Shown here: one piece after another, positions 1 through 8,746 of the stretch | Layout of the letters: each line of letters starts with the position of its first letter | Numbering within the stretch: the first letter of the stretch is position 1 | NCBI GenBank assembly: GCA_001794435.1 | Contig: MGJU01000020.1 | Location: forward strand, 1-52,779 | Source of the DNA: Candidatus Yanofskybacteria bacterium RIFCSPHIGHO2_02_FULL_43_17 | Lineage (GTDB): Bacteria > Patescibacteriota > Minisyncoccia > 2-02-FULL-40-12 > GWA2-44-9 | Direction: 5' to 3' | Length of the DNA: 52,779 bases | Translations under genes and position numbers: made by a program | The notes under the pieces: generated by a model | The model's input: only the letters and a program-made list of their open reading frames with translations | Databases searched by the model: none | What the model was told of the DNA's origin: nothing

Positions 1-33
1 ACCCTCGCATCGGAAAAATTCGCGCCGATAATT
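1..33. repeat. Inverted repeat, left copy (33 bp)
   Basis: Bases 1-33 are the reverse complement of 1692-1724 with a single mismatch. The pair brackets the GC-rich orphan gene at 201-1559. The core from 12 to 33 (starting GGAAAAATTCGCGCC) recurs at 26307-26328. The window edge hides anything to the left. Confidence 0.8.
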
Positions 34-56
34 GAAAAAGAAAATGTTGAAATTGT

Positions 57-77
57 CCTTCTAGCGAAGGCTTTTTT
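57..77 (+). terminator. Possible terminator of an upstream gene
   Basis: A short CCTTC/GAAGG hairpin is followed by a run of six T. The stem is only five base pairs and the upstream gene is outside the window, so this is tentative. Confidence 0.35.
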
Positions 78-92
78 GTTTTCGTGGCGACA

Positions 93-121
93 TTGACTAT
101 ACAGTCATTTTATGCTATCAT
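93..121 (+). promoter_or_regulatory. Sigma-70-type promoter of the orphan gene at 201
   Basis: TTGACT at 93-98 and TATCAT at 116-121 are separated by 17 bases. Transcription would start near 128, leaving a leader of about 70 nt before the ATG at 201. Confidence 0.7.
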
Positions 122-200
122 TTTACCGGCTTGAGATGGTCTCAAGTGCTCGTTGAAAATCCAACCCCTAAAACCCCTAAACGGGGAAAGGAGCAGTAAG

Positions 201-1559
201 ATGAAAACAACAGAAAGACCATTCGCTCACGCGATGGCGTTCTACCATCAAGACGGCCTTCCGGCCGCCTGGAAGCAAGCCATGAAGTTCGCCGGCAAAG
301 TCGGACGACTGGCGACCATGCCGGATATCGTCGCGGCTCGACTCGAAACCAAACCTGGTGCCTTGCCCTGGGAGACGTACTTCACGACTCTCACGGCCGA
401 GTACTACGGCTTCTCCAAAACCGGCAAACGGATTCTGATCATCGCTCACGGCGTCGGTCCCATGTCCACTCTCGAAGGCGTCCAAAAGGCGTACAGCTGG
501 GAGTACAACGACAAGGATCGCAACCATCGCGGCGGTCGGATCACGGCCCAGGAATTCCTGGACCTCGAAGCCGGCAAGTTCGGAGAGGTTAGCATCGTCG
601 ACCTCGAATCGTACTGCACGCGGTACGAGTACCCATTCCTTCAGACGCTCCGGTCCTCAGAAGCTCTGGCTGATCCGGTGCTCAAAGCGCGATTCGGTCT
701 ACTGACCGAGGAGTACGTGAAGGCTCACACCGAGGCCGCAAGGAAGTGGCATCGAGAGCAGGCTGGTCTCGATCCGGAGAACAAGTATCAACTTCCGAAT
801 CACGATCAGTTCCTCAATCGCCGTCGCTCTCAGCACGAGCGCGATGGAGCCGAGAACTCCGATCCATACATCCTCAAGGTGGACGGCGCGGGAAACTGCT
901 GCTACTTCTTCGGAAGTCGGCACGGCTTCCGCGAGATTGAGGAAGGGATGGCAATCTCACATCTGGTTTCGACTGGCCGCCTCTGCCATCTTCATCACGA
1001 AGGCAATGAAAGTCTCACGCTCGACGTGGGCTGCCATGAGTGGTGGAACGGCGTTCGTCTCGTCGGCATCCAAGCCGGCGGAAACATTCGCTCGGGCCTG
1101 CATCAAGGTCCGGATGCTCACAAACTTTTGCGCAAGCATTGGCGTGAGCTGCTCATTCCGGCAAAGAAGCGTCAAGATGTCGGCTTCTGCGCACTCGTTC
1201 AGGTCGGCAAGCAGTGGTTCACCCAATATCCGAAGATCGGAGAACGGATGGACACCTGGGAGCCGGAACTCGTCGTGACCTCGGCAAAGAAAGTCGGAAA
1301 GCCGGTGCTGTTCCAGACGACTTCAAGCGGATCGGGTGTGTTCTTCAAGTTCGGCGTTAAGGAGGTGCAAGCCCTCGCTCCGTCGAATGCGAATGCCTAC
1401 TTCTTCTGTGGCGAACCGAGGCCCGAAGGTGGCAATCATGTCTGCGAGGTCCAGTTCTACCGGATCGAAGCGGATACGTCGAAGCGCATGGTCCGAGCCG
1501 ACAAACTCGCACACGACTACGACACGATGATGAAGCTCGTGGCGAAGGAAGCAGTTTAA
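201..1559 (+). CDS. Orphan GC-rich protein, 452 aa, unknown function
   Basis: I do not recognise this protein. The ATG at 201 is preferred over an in-frame start at 153 because a Shine-Dalgarno AAAGGAG lies about eight bases upstream of it. The product is soluble, without signal peptide or membrane segment, and rich in His, Trp and Cys (HLHHEGN near residue 270, CHEWWNG near residue 285). Codon use is clearly more GC-rich than in the core genes, which suggests recent acquisition. The gene is monocistronic, with its own promoter (93-121) and terminator (1579-1622), and sits between 33-bp inverted repeats. The same 3' flanking repeat follows the Nudix-like gene at 26475-27245, so both may have arrived by a common route. 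Confidence 0.75.
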   Translation: MKTTERPFAHAMAFYHQDGLPAAWKQAMKFAGKVGRLATMPDIVAARLETKPGALPWETYFTTLTAEYYGFSKTGKRILIIAHGVGPMSTLEGVQKAYSWEYNDKDRNHRGGRITAQEFLDLEAGKFGEVSIVDLESYCTRYEYPFLQTLRSSEALADPVLKARFGLLTEEYVKAHTEAARKWHREQAGLDPENKYQLPNHDQFLNRRRSQHERDGAENSDPYILKVDGAGNCCYFFGSRHGFREIEEGMAISHLVSTGRLCHLHHEGNESLTLDVGCHEWWNGVRLVGIQAGGNIRSGLHQGPDAHKLLRKHWRELLIPAKKRQDVGFCALVQVGKQWFTQYPKIGERMDTWEPELVVTSAKKVGKPVLFQTTSSGSGVFFKFGVKEVQALAPSNANAYFFCGEPRPEGGNHVCEVQFYRIEADTSKRMVRADKLAHDYDTMMKLVAKEAV

Positions 1560-1578
1560 GGTCAACAGCTAGCACACC

Positions 1579-1622
1579 GGGCTCCGCGTGAAGCAATTCA
1601 CTCGGAGCCCATTTTCTTTTTC
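1579..1622 (+). terminator. Intrinsic terminator of the orphan gene
   Basis: An eight-base-pair stem GGGCTCCG/CGGAGCCC (1579-1586 and 1603-1610) is followed by ATTTTCTTTTT. Confidence 0.85.
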
Positions 1623-1638
1623 AAAATTTCAAAGAACA

Positions 1639-1724
1639 ATCTTTGCGAAAACAAATTTTTTTGGCTATTCTTTACTTGTATTTGTTTTCGTAATTATCGG
1701 CGCGAATTTTTCCGAAGCGAGGGT
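1639..1724. repeat. 75-bp dispersed element plus right inverted repeat
   Basis: Bases 1639-1713 match the reverse complement of 26307-26381 over 75 bp without gaps and with few mismatches. Both copies lie just past the terminator of a GC-rich accessory gene, in the same orientation relative to that gene. The 3' part (1692-1724) pairs with 1-33. Confidence 0.85.
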
Positions 1725-1765
1725 GCGGCGGAATTCCTCCCCCCAACCCCCTCCTTCCGCCGCAC
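1723..1765. repeat. GC-rich hairpin with pyrimidine loop
   Basis: A perfect 11-bp stem GTGCGGCGGAA / TTCCGCCGCAC (1723-1733 and 1755-1765) encloses a C-rich loop. The complement of the loop resembles the G-rich boundary motifs seen at 22411, 23291 and 23580. Confidence 0.7.
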
Positions 1766-1824
1766 CCGAGCGGAGCGGTCAGAAATTTTTCTCAAAATGG
1801 GTTCGCGCTATTTTCAGAATATCC

Positions 1825-1926
1825 CACTCGACTCACTTTGCTTACAGCAAAGTTCGCTCGTGGTAAACCACTTACCACAGCAAAAATTAAATCCGCTTTT
1901 TAGGCGGATTTAATTTGAGTCGAGTG
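1825..1926. repeat. Nested palindrome with terminator-like core
   Basis: Outer arms CACTCGACTCA (1825-1835) and TGAGTCGAGTG (1916-1926) surround a perfect 13-bp stem at 1884-1896 and 1904-1916. The inner stem could terminate transcription in either direction. Nothing coding is convincing between 1725 and 2038. Confidence 0.7.
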
Positions 1927-2038
1927 TCCACAAACAGGAATTTTGGAAGCACGGCTCAAAATCGTGCGAGATGTTGATGGGAAATGAATATTGTGCTAAA
2001 CATTACTCACAAATAGAATCTTTACAAGGAGCTATCTA

Positions 2039-3088
2039 ATGGCGCCATGGTTCACGAGAGCGATGATCAGGGGACTAATAGGACCCGTTGCGTATGGGAT
2101 AGTCAGTATTTTGGTGTGTTTATTTTATCTTTGGGTATTTGGGAGCGTTTTTGGCGGCAATAATTTGTCAAACAGCGGTAAGGTTTACAAGAATTATACA
2201 GAAAAGATTTTTGTTGATGAGATAACGGCTGACCAGGAAACTCTCGGTGAATACAAAAAAGCATCCGAACAATTAGTCAGCCTGGAAGCAAAGGAAGGAA
2301 CATTTGTCGTTATACCTATTACGGGTTCGATCTTGGGTGATAACGCACAACGCATATGGGATCAGCTTTACATTGCGACTCGGATCACCCAGAACACAAA
2401 AGCAATCATTTTTTTCGTGGATAGTCCCGGCGGCGGCGTGACTGAAAGCGACCATCTTTTCGAGGAAATACGAAAAATTCGAACAACGGGCATCAAGACG
2501 GTCACGTTTGTCAACGGCTTATCTGCTTCCGGCGCTTATTATATAACAGCCCAATCGGACAAGATCATATCTTCACCAACGGCGATTGTGGGGAGTATCG
2601 GCGTCATTTGGGAGTCGATAAATGTTGAAGAGTTGAGCCGCAAAATCGGGATTTCAGTTGACGTCATCAAATCCAGCGACATGAAAGACATCGGCTCGCC
2701 TTTTAAGAAAATGTCAGACGGCGAAAAAGTTGTGCTGCGCAGGGTTGTGAACCATAGTTACGACAGATTCAAGTCAATTGTTAGAAAAGGAAGAGGATTG
2801 AGCGCTTCACAGGTTAATTTGGTCGCTACCGGCGAGGTTTGGCATTCAGAAGATTCAAGAAAACTTGGTCTCATAGACGAGGTGGGCTATATTAATAAAG
2901 CCATTGATGTAGCCATGGAATTAACCGGTGTTAGAATGCCCACGATTGTGCAATATGAAGAAAGCTTAACTTTGTGGGATGCTTTGGGAACCCGCTCTCC
3001 GTTTATCGGTTTGGTCAAAAATTTGGATAACGCCGTTAATAATCCCGGTATCCTTGCTCCTAAGCTTTTCTATATGTGGATACCGTAA
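2039..3088 (+). CDS. sppA: Signal peptide peptidase SppA-like S49 serine protease
   Basis: This is a membrane-anchored protease of the S49 family, which degrades cleaved signal peptides and other membrane peptides. One transmembrane segment spans about residues 16-38. The family core follows, with VDSPGGG near 128 and GLSASGAYY near 160-168. Ser164 is the likely nucleophile and Lys216 (in MKDIGSP) the general base; their 52-residue spacing equals that of the Bacillus SppA dyad as I recall it. At 349 aa it has the length of the short, single-domain bacterial type. AAGGAG seven bases before the ATG supports the start. A hairpin terminator follows directly, so it appears monocistronic. Confidence 0.88.
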   Translation: MAPWFTRAMIRGLIGPVAYGIVSILVCLFYLWVFGSVFGGNNLSNSGKVYKNYTEKIFVDEITADQETLGEYKKASEQLVSLEAKEGTFVVIPITGSILGDNAQRIWDQLYIATRITQNTKAIIFFVDSPGGGVTESDHLFEEIRKIRTTGIKTVTFVNGLSASGAYYITAQSDKIISSPTAIVGSIGVIWESINVEELSRKIGISVDVIKSSDMKDIGSPFKKMSDGEKVVLRRVVNHSYDRFKSIVRKGRGLSASQVNLVATGEVWHSEDSRKLGLIDEVGYINKAIDVAMELTGVRMPTIVQYEESLTLWDALGTRSPFIGLVKNLDNAVNNPGILAPKLFYMWIP

Positions 3089-3112
3089 ACCCCTAAAATA
3101 TCGGGGTTTTTG
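3087..3112 (+). terminator. Intrinsic terminator after sppA-like gene
   Basis: AACCCC (3088-3093) pairs with GGGGTT (3103-3108) and a T run follows. The left arm overlaps the TAA stop codon. Confidence 0.8.
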
Positions 3113-3168
3113 TTATCTAAAATTTGTTGCCAATGATGTTTTAAACAGGTATATTAGACACACACGCC

Positions 3169-4230
3169 ATGATAAACCCTATTACAGTTCTGATTATCGC
3201 CGTTGCGATTTCGATTCTCATAATGATGGGGATAAATTTATATATTTCTATTAGCTCGAGAAAAAAGAGGGGATCGGATGATAATTACGTCGTGCTTCAT
3301 CAAAGAATGGATGCGTTGGCGCAGGCGGTCAGCGAGCAAATGGAAAAATCCAGGCAGGCTTCTGAGCGGGCAACGCTTACGGTCCATCAACAAGTTCAGA
3401 ATTTTACTCAAGGAATGACTCAGCTTCATGATGGGTTAAAGGGGATGCATGATTCAGTGAAGAGCGTGGTTTCTTTCCAAGACTTGTTCAGGAATCCCAA
3501 ATTGCGCGGCCAGTGGGGCGAAATGTCCCTAGAAGCGTCTCTTGCCCAATACTTTCCTAAAGGCAGATATTTAATTCAACATTATTTCAGTTCCGGCGAG
3601 GCGGTGGATGCGGCTTTGCGTCTGCCGAACGATATTTTGCTTCCGATCGACTCGAAATTTAATTGGGATAATTTTCAAAAACTGGTTAATGCGGATAACG
3701 AGATACACAAAGACGGTTATCGCAAGCTTTTTTATTCCGACGTAAAGAAAAAAATCGATGAGATAAGTTCCAAATACATTCTTCCGGCCGAAGGCACAAC
3801 TGACTTTGCGCTGATGTTCGTGCCGGCAGAGACGGTTTATTATGAAATAATTAATAATATGAAAGATGTGGATGTCGCTGATTATGCCAGAAAGAAAAAA
3901 GTGATACTTGTGTCGCCGAATACGTTTGCTCTGTCTGTCTCGGCGATTCAGCACTGGTATAAGGATGTCCATATAAATCAGAAGACCCAGTCAATAATCA
4001 AAAAACTGGAAACGATCGTCGCCGACAGCGCCAAACTGGCCGACAACTTCCGCAAACTCGGTAGCCATCTATCAAACGCCCAGTCGGCATACGAGGACTC
4101 GGAGAAACGCTTGGGTCTGATGACAGAGCGGGTAAGTAAAGTAATAAAGATCGGGGAGAGTGAAGAGAAAACAGAAGAGATAGCCGTCGCAGACGAGCCT
4201 CGCCAAGGGCGGGAAGCGCCGAGAACCTGA
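3169..4230 (+). CDS. rmuC: RmuC family DNA recombination protein
   Basis: RmuC proteins are predicted nuclease-related factors that limit inversions at short inverted repeats in E. coli. The 353-aa product has an N-terminal membrane anchor (about 4-27), a coiled-coil stretch (about 40-95) and the RmuC core starting at NPKLRGQWGE, with LLPIDSKFNWDNF near 155-168. The C-terminal tail (DEPRQGREAPRT) is encoded by a small GC-rich palindrome like those in intergenic regions, so the end of the protein may have been altered by a repeat. An inverted-repeat recombination factor is notable in a genome so rich in palindromes, but a link is inference. Confidence 0.9.
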   Translation: MINPITVLIIAVAISILIMMGINLYISISSRKKRGSDDNYVVLHQRMDALAQAVSEQMEKSRQASERATLTVHQQVQNFTQGMTQLHDGLKGMHDSVKSVVSFQDLFRNPKLRGQWGEMSLEASLAQYFPKGRYLIQHYFSSGEAVDAALRLPNDILLPIDSKFNWDNFQKLVNADNEIHKDGYRKLFYSDVKKKIDEISSKYILPAEGTTDFALMFVPAETVYYEIINNMKDVDVADYARKKKVILVSPNTFALSVSAIQHWYKDVHINQKTQSIIKKLETIVADSAKLADNFRKLGSHLSNAQSAYEDSEKRLGLMTERVSKVIKIGESEEKTEEIAVADEPRQGREAPRT

Positions 4231-4265
4231 TTGCATTTTATGTCCACTTTTTATATCCTATCTAA

Positions 4266-6272
4266 ATGAACATACTTCTATTTTCGTTATTGGCGTCGAT
4301 TGCGTCGCTAGGGTACGGCGCGTTTTTGATTTGGGGGGTTTTGAAGAAATCTCCCGGAGACGAAAAAATGCGGGAAATACAAAAAGCAATACAGGAGGGA
4401 GCGTCTGCTTATATGGCTCGGCAAAATAAGACCGTATTTTTGGTAGGATTGGCTGCGGTGCTGATACTTTGGTACTGGTTAGGTTCTATGTTAGCAACAG
4501 GATTCGTTGTTGGGGCAGTAGCTTCGGCCTTTGCCGGTTACGTCGGTATGATGGTGGCGGTGAGAGCCAATGTGCGCGTAGCCGAAGAAGCAAAGCATGG
4601 ATTGGCTCGCGCTTTCGGGCTGGCTTATAAAGGAGGAGCCGTAACCGGTTTTTTTGTGGTGGGTTTGGCCTTGCTTTCTCTGACTTTATTCTATTGGTGG
4701 AGCGGGGATGTAAGGGCATTGATAGGACTCGGGTTTGGAGCATCCTTAATATCCGTTTTTGCCCGTCTTGGCGGAGGTATTTTTACAAAAGGCGCCGATG
4801 TCGGTGCCGACTTGGTCGGCAAGATAGAAGCGGGAATTCCCGAAGACGATCCCCGTAACCCGGCAGTAATAGCTGATAATGTGGGGGACAACGTCGGCGA
4901 TTGCGCCGGTATGGCCGCTGACCTTTTTGAAACATATGTGGTCTCTGCTTTGTCGGTGATGCTTTTAGGCAATCTGATGTTCAGCGGATTAAAGAATGTG
5001 GTTGAATTTCCTCTGCTCGTCGGTTCTTTTGCGGTCATTGCTTCGATAATCGGGTCCTTGTTTGTTCGGTTAACCCATTCAAATTCTTCAGGGCAGGCGG
5101 GGGATGGCATAATGACCGCTTTATACAAAGGACTTGTTGCAACTACAGTAATTCTTCTTGCTATGTTTTATTGGGTTACCGAAAGAACTCAAATCATTGA
5201 TCTTGGAAATTTAAATGTGTTCGGCGCTTTGGTTGTCGGCATCGTGGTGACAGCGCTGATGGTTTTGGTGACTGATTATTATACTTCAAAGAAATTCAAA
5301 CCGGTTCAATCCATAGCTAAGGCATCAACAACCGGTCACGGGACGAATATAATCACCGGTCTTGCCGTCTCTATGCAATCAACCGCCTGGCCGGTATTGA
5401 TAATCGGAGGCGGGATACTATTTTCATACATCTTCGGCGGTATTTATGGTGTGGCGCTTGCGACTATGAGCATGCTTTCTTTAACGGGAATAATTGTTGC
5501 GATTGACGCATTCGGCCCTATCACTGATAACGCGGGCGGTATAGCCGAGATGGCGGAGCTTCCGGATTCGGTCAGAGATGTAACCGATCCGCTTGATGCG
5601 GTTGGCAATACAACAAAAGCCGTGACAAAGGGTTATGCTATTGCTTCAGCCGGTCTTGCGGCACTCGTTCTTTTCGCCGCTTATAATCAAGAACTTTACG
5701 ATCTTGGATACAATGTGTTATTTGAACTGGCCGATGTCAGAGTTCTGCTCGGATTGCTTATTGGCGGAATGATGCCTTATCTTTTTGGTTCACTGGCGAT
5801 GCAAGCCGTAGGAAAAGCTGGCGGAGCGATAGTCGACGAGGTTAGGAGGCAGTTCAAAGAAATGCCGGGGATAATGCAAGGTACTCAAAAACCAGATTAT
5901 GCCAAAGCGGTTGATATTGTTACTCGAGCGGCTTTGAAAGAAATGATAGTGCCGGCAATAATTCCCATAGCTTTTCCTGTTGCCGTCGGATTTATTCTTG
6001 GACCGGAAGCGTTAGGTGGGTTACTGGTTGGCGTGATCGTGACCGGGTTATTTGTCGCCATATCAATGACTTCCGGTGGTGCGGCCTGGGATAACGCTAA
6101 AAAATACATTGAAGAAGGGAACTACGGCGGCAAAGGTTCCGATGCCCATAAAGCGGCGATTACTGGCGATACAGTAGGGGATCCGTACAAAGATACCGCG
6201 GGTCCCGCAATCAATCCCATGATCAAGGTTGCCAACATCGTTGCTCTATTGATAGCTCAGTTTTTGGTGTAG
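4266..6272 (+). CDS. hppA: Membrane-bound proton-pumping pyrophosphatase
   Basis: This integral membrane pyrophosphatase hydrolyses PPi and pumps ions out of the cytoplasm. The 668-aa product has the expected many membrane helices and the substrate motif [16 protein letters not shown], then [19 protein letters not shown]. The region around residue 440 reads GNTTKA; a Lys at this site marks the K+-independent class, which pumps H+. It follows rmuC after 35 bp and ends in a strong 20-bp hairpin terminator. No Shine-Dalgarno is visible at the ATG. In an organism likely to lack respiration, PPi-driven pumping would be a plausible way to hold a membrane potential. Confidence 0.95.
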   Translation: MNILLFSLLASIASLGYGAFLIWGVLKKSPGDEKMREIQKAIQEGASAYMARQNKTVFLVGLAAVLILWYWLGSMLATGFVVGAVASAFAGYVGMMVAVRANVRVAEEAKHGLARAFGLAYKGGAVTGFFVVGLALLSLTLFYWWSGDVRALIGLGFGASLISVFARLGGGIFTKGADVGADLVGKIEAGIPEDDPRNPAVIADNVGDNVGDCAGMAADLFETYVVSALSVMLLGNLMFSGLKNVVEFPLLVGSFAVIASIIGSLFVRLTHSNSSGQAGDGIMTALYKGLVATTVILLAMFYWVTERTQIIDLGNLNVFGALVVGIVVTALMVLVTDYYTSKKFKPVQSIAKASTTGHGTNIITGLAVSMQSTAWPVLIIGGGILFSYIFGGIYGVALATMSMLSLTGIIVAIDAFGPITDNAGGIAEMAELPDSVRDVTDPLDAVGNTTKAVTKGYAIASAGLAALVLFAAYNQELYDLGYNVLFELADVRVLLGLLIGGMMPYLFGSLAMQAVGKAGGAIVDEVRRQFKEMPGIMQGTQKPDYAKAVDIVTRAALKEMIVPAIIPIAFPVAVGFILGPEALGGLLVGVIVTGLFVAISMTSGGAAWDNAKKYIEEGNYGGKGSDAHKAAITGDTVGDPYKDTAGPAINPMIKVANIVALLIAQFLV

Positions 6273-6277
6273 TGTCT

Positions 6278-6322
6278 GTGGACAACTAAAAAGCGAGTAT
6301 TACTCGCTTTTTAGTTGTCCAC
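6278..6322. terminator. Long perfect hairpin terminator after hppA
   Basis: A perfect 20-bp stem (6278-6297 with 6303-6322) with a five-base loop TATTA. The right arm contains a run of five T. It could act in both directions. Confidence 0.75.
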
Positions 6323-6420
6323 ATTGTCCCTAGGGTGAACTTGCTCAAAATGTTAGAATTTACGAGTAGATTTTGGTAAAAATGGGATTGTCTGTTTGAA
6401 GTTAGATATAATCAAGGCAA

Positions 6421-6481
6421 CCCGCCAGAGGCGGGTGCTGATAATTGTATCTATTTGCTTCGCTTATAGACAATTATCGCA
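6421..6481. repeat. PE-F palindrome, copy 1
   Basis: TGATAATTGT (6439-6448) and ACAATTATCGCA (6470-6481) form a 43-bp palindromic element found again at 34751-34793 directly before tuf. A CCCGCC/GGCGGG hairpin (6421-6435) precedes it. Confidence 0.85.
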
Positions 6482-6497
6482 GAATGGAGGTGTTTAA

Positions 6498-7181
6498 ATG
6501 TTTCAAGTAGTAGCAGCATCGGATATTGTAAGAGAATCGTTATTGACTTTATGGACCGGCGTGGCGGGATTTGTTCCTCGTTTAGTCGCGGCTGTAATCG
6601 TCTTTCTTGTTGGTTGGTTGATAGCTGTGCTTTTGGGGAGGGTTGCGTGGCATATTGTGAAAGTACTTCACGTTGACAGCGCCCTTACAAAAGTCGGTTT
6701 CAGGCAAGCTTGGGAGAGAGGCGGTTTCAGGCTTGATACGCCTAAGTTCTTCTATGAATTGGTCAAGTGGTTCTTTATCGTCGTCTTTTTGATGGCGGCT
6801 ACCAATATCCTACGCCTCGATCAGGTGACTGAATTTCTGGGAACCGTCGTGTTCTATCTTCCGAACGTAATTGTCGCGGCTGTAATACTGTTGATCGGTA
6901 TCTTGGTTGCGAAATTTCTGGAAGGATTGGTGCGGGCATCGGTTAAAGCGGCAGGGTTGGTTTCCGCCAACTTCTTGGGTGCTTTGACGAAGTGGGCGGT
7001 ATTTGTGTTCACTTTGCTCGTCGCCTTATCGCAACTGAAAGTTGCCGATGACATCATCAGAATAGTAATTGTCGGTTTTGTGGCTGCTTCCGCGTTGGCT
7101 TTGGGTCTTTCCTTCGGTCTTGGCGGAGTTAAGCACGCTGACGAGATAATAGGCAAGTTGCGAAAAAGAATAGAGGACTAA
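6498..7181 (+). CDS. Conserved TM-helix membrane protein (small mechanosensitive channel-like)
   Basis: The 227-aa protein has four to five hydrophobic segments, including two related ones beginning VPRLVAAVIVFLVGW (about 26-45) and LPNVIVAAVILLIGI (about 119-135). This repeated helix pattern, with a conserved Gly in each helix, is typical of the 'conserved TM helix' family related to MscS-type channels. The beta-domain of true MscS channels is absent, so ion-channel activity is inference. A strong GGAGGTG Shine-Dalgarno fixes the ATG. It is transcribed alone and ends at a bidirectional hairpin shared with pth. Confidence 0.75.
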   Translation: MFQVVAASDIVRESLLTLWTGVAGFVPRLVAAVIVFLVGWLIAVLLGRVAWHIVKVLHVDSALTKVGFRQAWERGGFRLDTPKFFYELVKWFFIVVFLMAATNILRLDQVTEFLGTVVFYLPNVIVAAVILLIGILVAKFLEGLVRASVKAAGLVSANFLGALTKWAVFVFTLLVALSQLKVADDIIRIVIVGFVAASALALGLSFGLGGVKHADEIIGKLRKRIED

Positions 7182-7210
7182 AGTTTTGAAATAAGTTTGG
7201 ATAGTTATTC

Positions 7211-7254
7211 AAACCAAAAATCCCCTTCGATAAACTCAGGGGGATTTTTGGTTT
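7211..7254. terminator. Bidirectional terminator between convergent genes
   Basis: A perfect 15-bp stem (7211-7225 with 7240-7254) is flanked by A and T runs on both sides and lies between the 6498 gene and pth, whose stop codon touches the right arm. Confidence 0.85.
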
Positions 7255-7945
7255 ATAGAAGTTGTGTTAGTTTTTGATAGACTTCCTTGAATACTTCTTT
7301 CAATTTTTCCGACTCGCTTTTTGAGAATCCAGACAAAACATAATCCACCACAAATTCATCCCTTTTTTTCTCTGACTGTTGTCTTGCTTTTTGAAGCGAT
7401 TTGGCGGCTATGCCTATGCGTAATCGGTGGAATTTTTTAGTTTTCAGGGATCGCATTATTGACTCAACGCCTTTGTGTCCGCCCGAGTTCTTGTCAAAAG
7501 ACATTTTGGTATTGCCGAATGGAATATCGAGATCATCCTGGACGACAATCAAGCTTGTAGCTTGTAGCTTGTAGCTTGTAGCGAGCTTTTTTACGGCTTC
7601 GCCGGATTTGTTTACATACGTCTGGGGTTTTGCGAGAATTACTCCGACGCTTCGGTCGGAGCCCCGACCTTTTTGCGTCGGGGCCGTCTCTATCCTTACT
7701 TTTGTTATCAGGGAATTAGATTTTTTATCAAACTCCCAAATTATCTTGTCCCTTGTCTCTTGCCTGCCCCGTATACAGCTTGCTGTTGTTCGGGGTCCCT
7801 TGCCTGCCCCGTATACAGCTTGCTGTTGTTCGGGGTCTCTTGTCTTGGCCAAATAGTCCAAAAACATAAATCCGACATTGTGGCGGGTGTTTTGGTATTC
7901 CTGGTCGGGATTACCGATGCCGATAATTAATTTAATTTTAGCCAT
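7253..7945 (-). CDS. pth: Peptidyl-tRNA hydrolase with repeat-derived insert
   Basis: Pth releases tRNA from peptidyl-tRNAs that drop off the ribosome. The N-terminus IIGIGNPDQEYQNTRHNVGF carries the conserved Asn and catalytic His, and KPQTYVNKSGEAV and DDLDIPFG match later family blocks. At 230 aa it is about 35-40 residues longer than usual. The surplus lies between residues about 37 and 95 and is encoded by repeats: a 40-bp tandem duplication (7761-7840) and a double palindrome (7642-7684) also found inside rplR. A third patch (7553-7580) consists of AGCTTGT repeats. The frame stays open through all of them. It is divergent from lepB. Confidence 0.92.
   Translation of the reverse strand: MAKIKLIIGIGNPDQEYQNTRHNVGFMFLDYLAKTRDPEQQQAVYGAGKGPRTTASCIRGRQETRDKIIWEFDKKSNSLITKVRIETAPTQKGRGSDRSVGVILAKPQTYVNKSGEAVKKLATSYKLQATSLIVVQDDLDIPFGNTKMSFDKNSGGHKGVESIMRSLKTKKFHRLRIGIAAKSLQKARQQSEKKRDEFVVDYVLSGFSKSESEKLKEVFKEVYQKLTQLL
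7642..7684. repeat. Double palindrome inside pth
   Basis: CTCCGACGCTTCGGTCGGAG is followed at once by CCCCGAC-loop-GTCGGGG. The same tandem pair of palindromes is in frame in rplR at 46009-46049. Confidence 0.85.
7761..7840. repeat. 40-bp tandem duplication inside pth
   Basis: Two adjacent 40-bp units (7761-7800 and 7801-7840) differ at a single base. Because 40 is not a multiple of three, the two copies are read in different frames; the full insert nevertheless keeps the pth frame open. Confidence 0.9.
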
Positions 7946-7991
7946 AACCTAGATAATACCACAGAAATTGGCAGTTGCAATGAGATAAAAA

Positions 7992-8001
7992 TTGGTATAA
8001 A
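7992..8001 (+). promoter_or_regulatory. Extended -10 element next to the lepB start
   Basis: TTGGTATAAA lies only eight bases before the GTG start of lepB. Transcription from it would give a leaderless or nearly leaderless message. Confidence 0.55.
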
Positions 8002-8009
8002 ATCAAGCA

Positions 8010-8639
8010 GTGACTGAAGAAAATAATCAAAACTTAGCTCATTCGACTGATTCGACAGGCTCACAGCAAGCAGGCTTGGGGCAGGCACCGAGATCGGAGG
8101 TCTTGGCATTTGTTTGGGAGACGATAAAGGTGGTGGTTATTTCCCTTGCCATCATACTCCCGATAAGATACTATCTTGTTCAACCGTTCTTTGTTAAAGG
8201 AGCGTCAATGGAGCCTAGTTTTGAAGACGGTGATTATCTCCTTATTGACGAAATATCTTACAGATTTTCAAAACCAACTCGAGGAGATGTTATAGTGTTT
8301 CGATATCCGAAAGACAGAAGCCAGTTTTTTATAAAAAGAATAATCGGACTGCCCGGTGAAACCATAGAGGTTAAAAACAATAAAGTAATGATATACGGCG
8401 CAGAAAATACCGACGGTTTCGCTTTGACGGAGAACTACTTGGATCCAAGCCAGGAGACACTCGGAAATCTGTTGGTGCGGCTGGACGATAACGAATACTT
8501 TGTTCTGGGTGATAACCGCCTGGCAAGTTCCGATTCAAGGCGCTGGGGACCGGTAGACAAGACTCTGATAACGGGTAAGGCGTTATTAAGAGCCTGGCCA
8601 TTCACTAAATTCGATAAAATTTTAAAGCCGATGTATTAA
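8010..8639 (+). CDS. lepB: Signal peptidase I
   Basis: LepB cleaves signal peptides from exported proteins on the outer face of the membrane. The 209-aa product has a hydrophilic N-terminus, one transmembrane helix (about 38-56), the catalytic Ser66 in GASMEPSF and Lys109 in FIKRIIGLPGE, then GDNRLASSDSR near 170. The GTG start is used; no Shine-Dalgarno is present but an extended -10 box sits eight bases upstream. The N-terminal stretch (about 10-30) reads through a repeat-like sequence (TTCGACAGGCTCA). It is divergent from pth and followed by a PE-A palindrome. Confidence 0.93.
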   Translation: MTEENNQNLAHSTDSTGSQQAGLGQAPRSEVLAFVWETIKVVVISLAIILPIRYYLVQPFFVKGASMEPSFEDGDYLLIDEISYRFSKPTRGDVIVFRYPKDRSQFFIKRIIGLPGETIEVKNNKVMIYGAENTDGFALTENYLDPSQETLGNLLVRLDDNEYFVLGDNRLASSDSRRWGPVDKTLITGKALLRAWPFTKFDKILKPMY

Positions 8640-8642
8640 AAT

Positions 8643-8707
8643 ATTACGCATTACGTATTACGCATTAAAATAAAAAACAATTCGTAGTACGAAATTCGTA
8701 ATCCGCA
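8643..8707. repeat. PE-A palindrome between lepB and hisS
   Basis: Tandem ATTACG-type heptamers on the left and their complement (CGTAAT-type) on the right can fold into one hairpin. The right arm ends about four bases before the likely true start of HisRS. Confidence 0.8.
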
Positions 8708-8746
8708 AATATAGCCAAACAACGACAAATACAAGCGCCAAAAGGA

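Noticed and set aside
1588..1866. ORF of 92 codons after the orphan gene
   Set aside because: It begins in the terminator, reads across the 75-bp element and the GC-rich hairpin, and its product has no protein-like pattern or Shine-Dalgarno.
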